Shown here one piece after another: positions 1 through 8,518 of a DNA stretch of 26,865 nucleotides. The position numbers were made by a program, and so were the translations under genes. Position 1 is the first letter of the stretch. Each line of letters begins with the position of its first letter. Source of the DNA: JANXSS01 sp025356535 (GTDB lineage Bacteria > Pseudomonadota > Gammaproteobacteria > Burkholderiales > Burkholderiaceae_D); contig JAYUMU010000092.1 of assembly GCA_043762325.1 (NCBI GenBank), forward strand, positions 1 through 26,865, read 5' to 3'. A model generated the notes under the pieces. The model was not told the DNA's origin and searched no databases. It saw nothing but the letters and a program-made list of their open reading frames with translations.

Positions 1-78
1 CACGGCATCCCCGGTGCGACCGATCGCGATCGCGATCCAGCACAAGTAGACAGCGCAGGCTGGGGGTGGGCGTCACAC

Positions 79-1245
79 CTAGAACGACCGTGGCAGGCCG
101 AGCATGTGCTCGGCCACATACGACAGGATGAGGTTGGTCGAGATCGGCGCCACCTGATAAAGCCGGGTCTCGCGGAACTTGCGTTCGACGTCGTACTCGG
201 CGGCAAAGCCGAAGCCGCCGTGGAACTGCAGGCAGGCGTTCGCCGCTTCCCACGAGGCTTTGGCGGCAAGGTACTTGGCCATGTTGGCTTCAGCGCCGCA
301 CGGCTGGTTGGCGTCGAACAGTTCGCACGCCTTCCAGCGCATGAGGTTCGCCGCCTCGACCTCGATGTACGATTCCGCGATCGGAAACTGCACGCCCTGG
401 TTGCGGCCGATGGGTGCCCCGAACACGACACGATCTTTTACGTATTTTGTCACCCGGTCGATGAACCAGTAGCCGTCGCCGATGCATTCGGCGGCGATCA
501 GCGTGCGCTCGGCATTGAGCCCGTCGAGAATGTACCGGAAGCCCTTGCCTTCCTCGCCGATCAGGTTCGCGGCCGGAATCTCGAGGTTGTCGAAAAACAA
601 CTCGTTGGTTTCGTGGTTGACCATGTTGCGGATCGGTCGCACGGTCAGGCCGGCCTTCAGGGCTGCATGCAGATCCACGATGAAGATCGACATGCCGTCC
701 GACTTCTTCTTCACGTCGGCAATCGGGGTGGTGCGCGCCAGCAGGATCATCAGGTCGGAGTGCTGCACGCGCGAAATCCAGACCTTCTGGCCGTTGACGA
801 TGTAGCGGTCGCCGCGGCGCACCGCCGTGGTGGTGATTTTGGTGGTGTCGGTGCCGGTGGAAGGCTCGGTCACGGCCATCGACTGCAGGCGCAGCTCGCC
901 ACTGGCGATCTTCGGCAGGTACAGGTCTTTTTGCGCCGTCGAGCCATGGCGCAGCAGCGTGCCCATGTTGTACATCTGGCCATGGCAGGCGCCGGAGTTG
1001 CCGCCGGCCCGGTTGATCTCTTCCATGATGACCGAGGCTTCGGTGAGGCCAAGGCCAGAGCCGCCGTATTCCTGCGGTATCAGCGCCGCCAGCCAGCCGG
1101 CCTTTGTCAGCGCATCGACGAACTGCTCGGGATAGCCGCGCGCTGCATCGATCTTGCGAAAATATTCCCCGGGGAATTCGGCGCAAAGCGCCCGGATCGC
1201 ATCGCGGATATCGGTATGGTCTTCGTTATGGTTTTCGTTACGCAA
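79..1245 (-). CDS. Acyl-CoA dehydrogenase family protein
   Basis: FAD-dependent acyl-CoA dehydrogenase of 388 aa, the usual family length, expected to introduce the alpha-beta double bond in an acyl-CoA in the cytoplasm. The middle domain shows the FAD-binding stretch around residues 122-133 (SMAVTEPSTGTD) and a WIS motif near 156-158. The C-terminal helical domain has FHGGFGF and FRETRLYQ. The start is TTG, because an in-frame TGA lies two codons upstream and a good Shine-Dalgarno (AGAGGTGA) sits just before it. It overlaps the upstream hydratase gene by 8 bp, so the two are probably translationally coupled. At the MCAD catalytic-Glu position (aligned by eye) the residue is Gln364, while Glu246 occupies the helix-G position used by isovaleryl- and long-chain-CoA dehydrogenases. 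Substrate is not deducible; the hydratase partner suggests degradation of a branched or dicarboxylic acyl-CoA. Confidence 0.93.
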   Translation of the reverse strand: MRNENHNEDHTDIRDAIRALCAEFPGEYFRKIDAARGYPEQFVDALTKAGWLAALIPQEYGGSGLGLTEASVIMEEINRAGGNSGACHGQMYNMGTLLRHGSTAQKDLYLPKIASGELRLQSMAVTEPSTGTDTTKITTTAVRRGDRYIVNGQKVWISRVQHSDLMILLARTTPIADVKKKSDGMSIFIVDLHAALKAGLTVRPIRNMVNHETNELFFDNLEIPAANLIGEEGKGFRYILDGLNAERTLIAAECIGDGYWFIDRVTKYVKDRVVFGAPIGRNQGVQFPIAESYIEVEAANLMRWKACELFDANQPCGAEANMAKYLAAKASWEAANACLQFHGGFGFAAEYDVERKFRETRLYQVAPISTNLILSYVAEHMLGLPRSF

Positions 1246-2098
1246 GTGTCACCTCTGCCTGCATTGCAAGTGCGCCGTGATGATTTTTCGCCCACAGCGC
1301 GATGGTGCGCCCGTCGGCCGCCGGTTGGCCGCAAACGGTGAACGGTTGTGTGTCGAACAGTGGGCCGACGGCGCGAAAGTCGAAGCGCGCTACCTGCGCC
1401 CCGGGGTCGTTGCGATACAGCAAGTCCAGCAACAGCGTTGCAATCAGCGGCCCGTGCACGATCAGGCCGGGATAGCCCTCGACCTCGGTGACGTAGCTGC
1501 GGTCGTAATGAATCCGGTGGCCATTGAAGGTCAGTGCCGAATAGCGAAACAGCAGCACCGGGTCCGGCGTGATCTGGCGCGACCAGGCAGCGTGCGCCGG
1601 CGCCGGCTTGCCGGCCGGTGCGATCGCGCCCGGCTGCGGATTGTCGCGGTAGACGATGTCGTGCTGCTCGGTGATTGCCAGCACGCCATTGACGGTGACC
1701 TTGTGTTCGACCGTAACGAAGGCAAGCGTGCCGCTCTGGCCCGCCTTCGCGGTGACGCTCTCGACGCGCGACGTCCGCATTGCCGCCGCACCGATGGGCA
1801 GCGGCGCGTCGAACTGCAGGCGGCCGCCGGCCCACATCCGGCGCGGCAGCGGCACCGGCGGCAAAAAGCCGCCGCGCTGCGGATGTCCGTCGATGCCAAG
1901 AGCCGCCTGCGGTGCCGCATCCCAGAAAAAAATCCAGTGCCACAGCGGCGGCAAGTGCATGCCGTCGCCCATGCTCGGCGCGCGGTCGAGGGTCGCGGCA
2001 AGCGCTGCGACCTGGTGTGCATCGATGCGCCGGCCGGCTTCTTCGGTCTTGCCGACCCACTGCTGCAGCAGGGTCAAATCGAATGGAGTATCTGCCAT
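1238..2098 (-). CDS. FAS1-like/MaoC-type acyl-CoA hydratase (mesaconyl-CoA hydratase-like)
   Basis: A 286-aa protein resembling the HTD2 / mesaconyl-C4-CoA hydratase group, which adds or removes water across the double bond of an enoyl-CoA. The N-terminal half carries WVGKTEE and the HLPPLWHWIFF and GGFLPPVPLPRRMWAGG stretches typical of the FAS1-like dehydratase domain. The C-terminal half carries RIHYDRSYV and GLIVHGPLIATLLLDL, which resemble the hotdog-fold hydratase motif. The start is the ATG at 2098, where homology-like sequence begins (MADTPFDL); the open frame extends further upstream without such sequence. It is the first gene of a two-gene unit with the acyl-CoA dehydrogenase, which it overlaps by 8 bp. 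Exact substrate (mesaconyl-, itaconyl- or 3-hydroxyacyl-CoA) cannot be decided from sequence. Confidence 0.85.
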   Translation of the reverse strand: MADTPFDLTLLQQWVGKTEEAGRRIDAHQVAALAATLDRAPSMGDGMHLPPLWHWIFFWDAAPQAALGIDGHPQRGGFLPPVPLPRRMWAGGRLQFDAPLPIGAAAMRTSRVESVTAKAGQSGTLAFVTVEHKVTVNGVLAITEQHDIVYRDNPQPGAIAPAGKPAPAHAAWSRQITPDPVLLFRYSALTFNGHRIHYDRSYVTEVEGYPGLIVHGPLIATLLLDLLYRNDPGAQVARFDFRAVGPLFDTQPFTVCGQPAADGRTIALWAKNHHGALAMQAEVTLA

Positions 2099-2424
2099 TT
2101 TCGCAATAAAAGTTGATTGATTGCACAGTGTGCGGGGCGCGCCGGCCCCCTGCAAGCAGATTTTTCTTCGCAAGCGCTGCGCACGCCGTGACGGCGGCGT
2201 GCCGGCCTGCCGGCGCCATGCTTCAACACGGACACAACACCGGATACGGAAAATTAGTTTCTTTTGAAGAAAATTGCGTCGCAGCGCACGGGACGGCTGC
2301 CTATCATTGATTTGTTTCGTATGAACAACTATTTTTCGGCACTGAGACAGTAACCGCAGAGCATTTGCACGCATTTGTCGCATATTATTAAGGTTACCTC
2401 GGGCCCATCGAAAAAGGAGTATCG
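2099..2424. other. Intergenic region between divergent hydratase and KaiC-like genes
   Basis: A 326-bp divergent spacer that must hold promoters for both directions. A 7-bp stem (CACGCCG/CGGCGTG, 2182-2201) lies on the hydratase side. The right part from about 2230 is AT-richer, with a TATTAT box at 2383-2388 before the KaiC-like gene, but no convincing -35 partner is visible. No gene is seen. Confidence 0.4.
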
Positions 2425-3831
2425 ATGGACGACAAGACAACGGCTGCGCGCATGTCAAGCGGCGTGCCCGGCTGCGACGCGGTCCTGAAAGGCGGTCTGA
2501 TCCACGGCCGCAGCTATCTCATTGGCGGCGCCGCCGGTGCAGGCAAGACGATCTTTTCGCTGCAGTGGCTGCGCGCCGGCGTGCAGGCCGGCGAAAGGTG
2601 CGTCTATATCACCTTGTGCGAGCCGGGCCATGAAGTCGCGCGCAACATCGCCGGTTTCGGCTGGAACCTCGACGGCATCACGATCGTCGACCTGTCGCCC
2701 TCCGGCACCGATCTGGCGGAAAACCCGGGCGAATATCACATCTTCCCACCGAGCGAAGTCGAAAACGTTCCGGCCTGGATGGCAATCTGCGCGGCCGTCA
2801 AGGAATTGAAGCCGCAACGCCTGGCCATCGATTCGGTCACGCAATTGCGTTACCTGGCGACCGACGATTACCAGTTCCGCAAGAATGTCCTTGGCCTGGT
2901 GAATTTTCTCAACAGCACCGGCACCACCACGCTGATGCTGTTCGATCCCAGCGAAAACGCATTCGATTCCACCGTTGCGCTGGCCGTCGACGGCGTGATC
3001 CGGCTTGGCCGCACGACGTCCACGGGTATCAGCGTCGGCTTGCGCAGCCTGCAGGTCGACAAGCTGCGTGGCTCGGACTTCATTTCGGGCCGCCATCCAT
3101 TTCGCATCGATAATGACGGTATCCGCGTATTCCCGCACATCATCGAGCACATCGGCGTTGCAGCGCCGGGCGCGCAGCGACACGTGTGTGGCATCGCCGG
3201 CCTCGACGTGCTGCTGGGCGGCGGCCTCGAAGCCGGCACCACGACGCTGATGACCGGCCCGACCGGCACCGGCAAGAGCACGCTCGGCACGCAGTATCTG
3301 GCCCATCATGCCCGCGGCGCCCGGGCCGTCCTGTACACCTTCGAAGAGCCGGCCAGCTTCATCATTTCGCGGGCCGCCGCAATCGGTGCGCCGATCGACG
3401 ACGTGATCGCTTCGGGCGCACTGTCGATCGTGCACGTCAATCCGGTGGAAATGTACCCGGACGAATTTCTGGGCGTCGTGCGGCAGGCGGTTCAAGTCGA
3501 CGGTCGCACCATGGTGATGATCGACAGTCTGCGCGGCTATCAGTTTGCCATGGAAGAATTCGACAAGCCGCAAGCGCATATTCGCAACCTGGTGGCCTAT
3601 CTCTCGCGAAACGGTGTCTCGACCATTCTGGCCAACGAGAGCGAGTTCATTGCCAGCGCCAGCCTGAAAGCCACCGATATCGGCGTCAGCCATCTCGCCG
3701 ACAACGTGATCCTGCTGCGCTATGCAGAGCATGCCGGCCAGGTCATCAAGGTCATCGGCTGCCTGAAAAAACGCATGGGCGATTTTGAGCCGGAACTGCG
3801 CCAGCTGCGCGTGGGCAAGAACGGCATCTAG
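2425..3831 (+). CDS. KaiC-like double-domain RecA-superfamily ATPase
   Basis: A 468-aa protein with two tandem KaiC/RecA-type ATPase domains; cyanobacterial KaiC is about 519 aa. Domain 1 has Walker A at residues 35-42 (GAAGAGKT) and a Walker B-like LAIDS ending at Asp136-Ser137. Domain 2 has Walker A at 278-286 (GPTGTGKST), the paired catalytic glutamates E307-E308 and Walker B at VMIDS (Asp367). In domain 1 the matching Glu pair is Cys65-Glu66. By eye, KaiC Ser431 aligns with Ser422 and Thr432 with His423. An AAGGAG ribosome site precedes the ATG. No kaiA or kaiB is nearby. The next genes encode a c-di-GMP signalling protein, so a role as a signalling ATPase outside a circadian clock is likely; this is inference. 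Confidence 0.92.
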   Translation: MDDKTTAARMSSGVPGCDAVLKGGLIHGRSYLIGGAAGAGKTIFSLQWLRAGVQAGERCVYITLCEPGHEVARNIAGFGWNLDGITIVDLSPSGTDLAENPGEYHIFPPSEVENVPAWMAICAAVKELKPQRLAIDSVTQLRYLATDDYQFRKNVLGLVNFLNSTGTTTLMLFDPSENAFDSTVALAVDGVIRLGRTTSTGISVGLRSLQVDKLRGSDFISGRHPFRIDNDGIRVFPHIIEHIGVAAPGAQRHVCGIAGLDVLLGGGLEAGTTTLMTGPTGTGKSTLGTQYLAHHARGARAVLYTFEEPASFIISRAAAIGAPIDDVIASGALSIVHVNPVEMYPDEFLGVVRQAVQVDGRTMVMIDSLRGYQFAMEEFDKPQAHIRNLVAYLSRNGVSTILANESEFIASASLKATDIGVSHLADNVILLRYAEHAGQVIKVIGCLKKRMGDFEPELRQLRVGKNGI

Positions 3832-3972
3832 GTCAGCAGGCAGCTGCATCATCTGGAAGGCATCCTGACCGGCGTGCCGTCGTTTTCAAAGGCAGGCGTG
3901 CCTGACGCACCGGGCCGACAATGACCGGTCATGCCCGCCCGCGACTGGCCTGCCCGAAGCGCTAGGCACATC

Positions 3973-4602
3973 ATGAATACTTCACTGCCATGCATCGCGC
4001 GCATCTGCCTGATCCTGTCGGAGCCGGCAGACCGCGACCTGCTGGCCGGGTTCCTGCAGCAGACCGGGTACCAGGTCGAGATCGTCAACGCGCATGCGCT
4101 CGATGCCGGTGCCAGCAATCCCCTGGCCGGCAGTTCGCTGGTCATCATCAACCACGCCACCGCCCACCGCCATGGCGCGCGCCTGCTGATGCTGAAACAG
4201 CAGGTGCAGCCGCAGTACCTGCCGATCCTCCTCGCCCTGGCGGGCAACCGCCGCTCCACCCCCTGGCTGCGCGGCGGCTTCGACGATGTGCTGCGCCTGC
4301 CGCTGAGCAAGGACGATCTGCTGGCCCGCCTGGAAGCGTTTCTGCGCCTGCGCCAGCATGCGGAAGACATCGTGCGCGAAGGCGATCGGCATTACCGCGG
4401 CATGTTCGACCTCGCGCCCGTCGGTATCGTCCACACCACGCTGGACGGCCAGATCAGCCTTGTCAATCCGCGTTTTTGCGAAATGCTGCTGCATGCGAAA
4501 GCCGACGTGATCGGCCGCACCTTGCTGGAGTTGGCCGGCGACCAGGACGGCGAGCAGATGCGGCAAGCGGTGGCCGCGCTGCTGGGGGCGAAGGCGGCAT
4601 GA
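3973..4602 (+). pseudogene. Pseudo-receiver plus partial PAS: N-terminal part of a frame-split c-di-GMP protein
   Basis: A 209-aa reading frame forming the front of a sensory PAS-GGDEF-EAL protein. Residues 5-125 look like a CheY-type receiver: ICLILSEPADRDLLAGFLQQTGYQV opens it and a LPLSKDDLLARLEAFLRLR end helix closes it. The phospho-acceptor Asp position is Asn60 (LVIIN), so it is a pseudo-receiver. A PAS domain begins near residue 137 (YRGMFDLAPVGIVHT) but is cut off mid-fold at TGA 4600-4602. The rest of the PAS continues in another frame from ATG 4599, giving an ATGA overlap. The shift maps to the G5 run at 4584-4588; one extra G would restore a single frame. I chose ATG 3973; an in-frame ATG at 3931 adds 14 residues but has no better ribosome site. 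Confidence 0.75.
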
Positions 4603-6464
4603 CGGCGCCCTTCGACCAGCGCTACCGGCGCAGCGACGGCCGTCTCATCTGGACCATCGCCAAGCTCGCGGTGGCACGCGACGCCGCCGGCCGTCCGAAA
4701 CACCTGATTGCCGTGATCGAAGACATCAGCGAGCGCAAGGCCATGGAGCAGTCGCTGCGCGAGTCGGAGCGCTTCGTGAAATCGACCATCGATGCACTCT
4801 CCGAGCATATCTGCGTGGTCGATGAAAAAGGCTGCATCCTGACCGTCAACAAGGCATGGCGGGAGTACTCGCACAACGTCGGCGTGCACATCACGCAGGA
4901 CTGGATCGGCGTCAATTACCTCGACATCTGCGACAAGGCCACCGCCACCGGCCCGCGCGACGCAGCCGCCTTTGCCGAGGGCATGCGCGACGTGCTGTTC
5001 GACCGCCGCGAGGACTTCACGCTGGAATACTCCTGCAGCACGGAGGCAGCCGAGCGCTGGTATCTGGCAAAGGTGACCCGCTTCCAGCTCGACGGCCCCG
5101 TGCGCGTCGTGATCTCGCACGAGAACGTGACACAGGCGAAGCTGGCGCAACAGCACCTGACCTTCCTGGCCCACTACGACAGCCTGACCGGACTGCCGAA
5201 CCGCGTGCTCTTCTACGACCGCCTGAAACACACGTTGCTGCAGGCCGAGCGCAGCGACTGGACGGTAGCCGTCATGTTCATCGATCTCGATAATTTCAAG
5301 ATGGTCAACGACACCATGGGCCATGCGGCAGGTGATGCGCTGTTGAAGCAGGCCAGCGCCCGCATCGTCGCCGGCCTGCGCGCCAACGACACGGTCGGAC
5401 GCTTGGGCGACGACGAGTTCGGCGTATTCCTGCCCGACCTGTTGAGCGCAAACGATGCCGGCCTGGTGGCGCAGAAAATCATGGATGCCATGGCCTGCTC
5501 GTTCATGATCGATAACAAGGAACACTTCGTCACCTGCAGCATCGGCATCACCGTCTATCCGCATGACGCGCGCGATCCGGATAGCCTGGTGTCGAATGCG
5601 GACACCGCCATGTACCGGGCAAAGCAAATCGGGCGCAACAACCACCAGTATTTCACTGCCCACATGAACACCCGCATGCTCGAGCATGCACGCCTGGAAA
5701 ACGGCTTGCGCATGGCGCTCGAACGCCAGGAACTGTTCCTCGAATACCAGCCGCAGGTGGACATGCAGAGCGGGCGCATCGTCGGCGTCGAAGCGTTGAT
5801 GCGCTGGCATCATCCCGAGCTCGGCCTGGTGGCGCCGACGACCTTCATTCCGATAGCCGAAGAAACCGGCCTGATCGTGGCGATCGGCGAATGGGCGCTG
5901 GGCGTGGCCTGTGCACAGAACGTCGCCTGGCAAAAAAGAAGCCTGGCGCCGCTGGTCATGGCAGTCAATCTTTCGGCACGCCAGTTCAAGCAAAAGGACA
6001 TGAGCGACACGGTGCGCCAGGTGCTGCATGAAACCGGCCTGAACGGCAACTGGCTCGAACTCGAACTGACCGAAGGCATCGTCATGGAAAATGCCGAAGC
6101 GCTGATTGCCACCATGAACCGCCTGAAAACCTACGGCGTGCGCCTGTCGCTCGACGACTTCGGCACCGGCTACTCCAATCTCGGCTACCTGAAACGCTTT
6201 CCCCTCGACGCCATCAAGATCGACCGTTCCTTTATCAGCGGCATCGGGGCCGATTTCGGCGCCGATGAATCGATGATCGCCTCCACCGTCATCACCCTCG
6301 GCCACAGCCTGCGCCTGGCCGTCGTTGCCGAAGGCGTCGAAACCAGCGAACAACTGCGCACGTTGAAGGCCCTGAAATGCGACATCATGCAGGGCTTCCT
6401 GTTCAGCACGCCGCTGTCGGCGCCTGCCATGACGCACTTGCTCGAGCAGCATGCGCCGCAATAA
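4599..6464 (+). CDS. PAS-GGDEF-EAL cyclic-di-GMP phosphodiesterase (C-terminal part of frame-split gene)
   Basis: A 621-aa frame. Residues 1-45 are the end of a PAS domain with its PAC motif (RYRRSDGRLIW and AVIEDISERK). Residues 55-180 are a second PAS, 185-350 a GGDEF domain and 370-620 an EAL domain. The GGDEF signature reads G270-D-D-E-F274, the second Gly being Asp, so cyclase activity is doubtful. The EAL domain looks active: EAL at 398-400, ELTE at 489-492, DDFGTGYS at 519-526, KIDR near 540-543 and EGVET near 578-582. Predicted role: c-di-GMP hydrolysis to pGpG in the cytoplasm, controlled by the PAS domains. It may be translated separately by coupling at the ATGA overlap, or be the tail of a protein broken by a one-base loss. 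Confidence 0.88.
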   Translation: MTAPFDQRYRRSDGRLIWTIAKLAVARDAAGRPKHLIAVIEDISERKAMEQSLRESERFVKSTIDALSEHICVVDEKGCILTVNKAWREYSHNVGVHITQDWIGVNYLDICDKATATGPRDAAAFAEGMRDVLFDRREDFTLEYSCSTEAAERWYLAKVTRFQLDGPVRVVISHENVTQAKLAQQHLTFLAHYDSLTGLPNRVLFYDRLKHTLLQAERSDWTVAVMFIDLDNFKMVNDTMGHAAGDALLKQASARIVAGLRANDTVGRLGDDEFGVFLPDLLSANDAGLVAQKIMDAMACSFMIDNKEHFVTCSIGITVYPHDARDPDSLVSNADTAMYRAKQIGRNNHQYFTAHMNTRMLEHARLENGLRMALERQELFLEYQPQVDMQSGRIVGVEALMRWHHPELGLVAPTTFIPIAEETGLIVAIGEWALGVACAQNVAWQKRSLAPLVMAVNLSARQFKQKDMSDTVRQVLHETGLNGNWLELELTEGIVMENAEALIATMNRLKTYGVRLSLDDFGTGYSNLGYLKRFPLDAIKIDRSFISGIGADFGADESMIASTVITLGHSLRLAVVAEGVETSEQLRTLKALKCDIMQGFLFSTPLSAPAMTHLLEQHAPQ

Positions 6465-6563
6465 CGACACCGCCTACCGCGCCTGAGCACCCGGCGATGC
6501 GCTGCACGCGTTGCCCGATTCCGGCGCATCATGCCTTTCCCAGCTGCCCTGCAAGCGACCGCC

Positions 6564-6713
6564 ATGCGAATGCGAAAAAAATCCGACCTGCCTGTGAAGA
6601 CCTGCGCGGCGTGCGGCCTGCCTTTTCAGTGGCGAAAAAAATGGGAGAAAACCTGGCCTGAAGTGCGCTACTGCTCGGAGCGCTGCCGCAGGGCGAAAAA
6701 GCCGGCGGCCTGA
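6564..6713 (+). CDS. DUF2256-type small Cys-rich protein
   Basis: A 49-aa basic protein matching the DUF2256 pattern: KKSDLP, then CAACGLPFQWRKKWEKTW, then YCSERCR. The four cysteines form two CxxC/CxxxC-like pairs that suggest a small zinc ribbon, though function is unknown. The start is uncertain: ATGs occur at 6531, 6564 and 6570, none with a strong ribosome site, and family members usually begin only a few residues before KKSDLP. It lies 144 bp upstream of the photolyase gene on the same strand. DUF2256 genes next to cryptochrome/photolyase genes are, to my recollection, a recurring arrangement, so a link to light response or DNA repair is possible. Confidence 0.75.
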   Translation: MRMRKKSDLPVKTCAACGLPFQWRKKWEKTWPEVRYCSERCRRAKKPAA

Positions 6714-6857
6714 GAGGGCGCCGCAGCGCATGCCGCCCGCTTCGGATGAACCGCAGAGAGTGTGGCAGAATCCGCGGACCGTGTTCCCGGGATTCGATAT
6801 GACGCTATGCCTGCATGATCTTCAGCCGCACCTGTCGCCGCTCGCCCGGGAGCGACC

Positions 6858-8384
6858 TTGACCATCCTGCGCCTGCTGCTCGGCGACCAGCTCAATCCGA
6901 CCCATTCCTGGTTCGACGCGGTGCGCCCGGACGTGGTGTACCTGATGATGGAAATGCGTCAGGAGACCGACTATGTGCTGCATCACGCGCAAAAGATCCT
7001 GGCGATCTTCGCCGGCATGCGCGACTTCGCCCGGTTGCTGCAGGCTGCCGGCCACCGGGTGCACTACCTGAAGATCGACGACCCGCAGAACCGGCAGACG
7101 CTGCCGGCCAACCTCGACTGCGCGGTGGCCCGCTTCGACGCGACGTCGGTAAAGTACCAGGCGCCGGACGAATGGCGGCTCGATGCCGAACTGTCGGCCT
7201 GGGCAGCGGCGCAGGCAATGCCTTGCGGCATGGTCGATTCAGAACATTTCTATACCGAACGTGCCGACTGCGGTGCATTTTTTGCCGGCCGGCGCAGCTG
7301 GCTGATGGAGAACTTTTACCGCGACATGCGCAAGCGCCACCGGGTGCTGATGGACGGCGCCAAGCCTGTCGGCGGCCAATGGAATTACGATCACGACAAC
7401 CGGGGCACCTGGAAAGGCGTGCCCGGCGAACCGGCGGACCTGCGGCCCGCGCATGATCATGCGGCGCTCTGGCAATGCATCGTCGACGCCGGCGTCAAGA
7501 GCTTCGGCGACCCGCAAGCGCAGGCGCTGCGCTGGCCGCTCAACCGTGCCGAAGCCCTCTTGCAGCTCGACCACTTCATCGATGACGCGCTGCCGCACTT
7601 CGGCGTCTTCCAGGATGCCATGAGCACCAAGGCGTCGCGCCTGTTCCATTCGCTGCTGTCGTTTGCCCTCAACACGAAAATGCTCGGCCCGTCGGAAGTG
7701 GTCAATCGGGTGGAAGCCGCCTGGCAGGCCGGCAGCGCGCCGCTGGCAGCCGCAGAAGGTTTCATCCGGCAGATCCTGGGCTGGCGCGAATTCGTGCGCG
7801 GCGTCTACTGGGCGCGCATGCCGGATTACGCAACGCGCAACGTCTTCGATCACCAGGGTGCGCTGCCGCACTGGTTCTGGAGCGGCGAGACGAAGATGCG
7901 CTGCCTGGCGCACGCCATCGGCGATTCGCTGAAAAACGCGCATGCGCACCACATCCAGCGGCTGATGATCATCGGCAATTTTGCCCTGCTGGCCGGCCTG
8001 CAGCCACAGGCAGTGCACCAGTGGTACCTGGGCATCTACATCGATGCATTTGAATGGGTGGAACTGCCCAACACGCTCGGCATGAGCCAGTTTGCCGATG
8101 GCGGACTGCTGGCAACCAAGCCGTATGTCTCCAGCGCTGCCTACATCGACCGCATGAGCGACTACTGCAAGGGCTGCCATTACGACCGCAAGGCGCGCGA
8201 GGGCGAACGCGCTTGTCCCTACAATTCGCTTTACTGGGATTTTTTTGCAAGGAACCGGCAGCAGCTGTCGGCCAACCCCCGCCTTGGAATGGTCTATCGG
8301 CAGCTGGAAAAAATGGAAGGCGAAACGCTCGATGCGCTGCAGACGAAGGCTACTGCGCTGCGCGGCAATCTCGACGCCTTGTAG
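6858..8384 (+). CDS. FeS-type bacterial (6-4) photolyase / cryptochrome (CryPro)
   Basis: A 508-aa flavoprotein of the photolyase-related FeS-BCP class, which repairs UV (6-4) photoproducts with light; Agrobacterium PhrB has 507 aa. The N-terminus has LRLLLGDQLN of the antenna domain. The Fe-S cysteines are Cys349, Cys437, Cys440 and Cys453, with spacings of 88, 3 and 13 that equal those I recall for PhrB (350, 438, 441, 454). The active-site run HAHHIQRLM has His364 and His365, matching the catalytic histidines. The start is TTG: the only in-frame ATG nearby (6807) runs into TGA, and GGGAGCG lies 4 bases before the TTG. Light or sigma-factor control is possible but no box was identified. Confidence 0.94.
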   Translation: MTILRLLLGDQLNPTHSWFDAVRPDVVYLMMEMRQETDYVLHHAQKILAIFAGMRDFARLLQAAGHRVHYLKIDDPQNRQTLPANLDCAVARFDATSVKYQAPDEWRLDAELSAWAAAQAMPCGMVDSEHFYTERADCGAFFAGRRSWLMENFYRDMRKRHRVLMDGAKPVGGQWNYDHDNRGTWKGVPGEPADLRPAHDHAALWQCIVDAGVKSFGDPQAQALRWPLNRAEALLQLDHFIDDALPHFGVFQDAMSTKASRLFHSLLSFALNTKMLGPSEVVNRVEAAWQAGSAPLAAAEGFIRQILGWREFVRGVYWARMPDYATRNVFDHQGALPHWFWSGETKMRCLAHAIGDSLKNAHAHHIQRLMIIGNFALLAGLQPQAVHQWYLGIYIDAFEWVELPNTLGMSQFADGGLLATKPYVSSAAYIDRMSDYCKGCHYDRKAREGERACPYNSLYWDFFARNRQQLSANPRLGMVYRQLEKMEGETLDALQTKATALRGNLDAL

Positions 8385-8518
8385 TCGTGCCTGCGGCGCG
8401 ACATGTCATCGGCGCCGACGCATATCAACGCAGTAACCCGGCGGTATGCCCCGAGACCGGCATGCAACGCTGCAGCAACGATGTACGGGCATGCGCTGCA
8501 TCGCGCCGGTTTCCTGAA

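Noticed and set aside
1..78. Possible start of another minus-strand gene at the left edge
   Set aside because: Too short to tell. Only a GATCGC-rich run and a weak hydrophobic frame are visible.
2455..3852. Minus-strand frame (465 codons) opposite the KaiC-like gene
   Set aside because: Shadow of a gene with two Walker A motifs.
3832..3870. Inverted repeat GGTCAG/CTGACC after the KaiC-like gene
   Set aside because: Short stem, long loop and no T-run; not a credible terminator.
4392..6470. Long minus-strand frame (692 codons) opposite the GGDEF-EAL gene
   Set aside because: Antisense to a gene with strong domain motifs, and its own composition is not protein-like.
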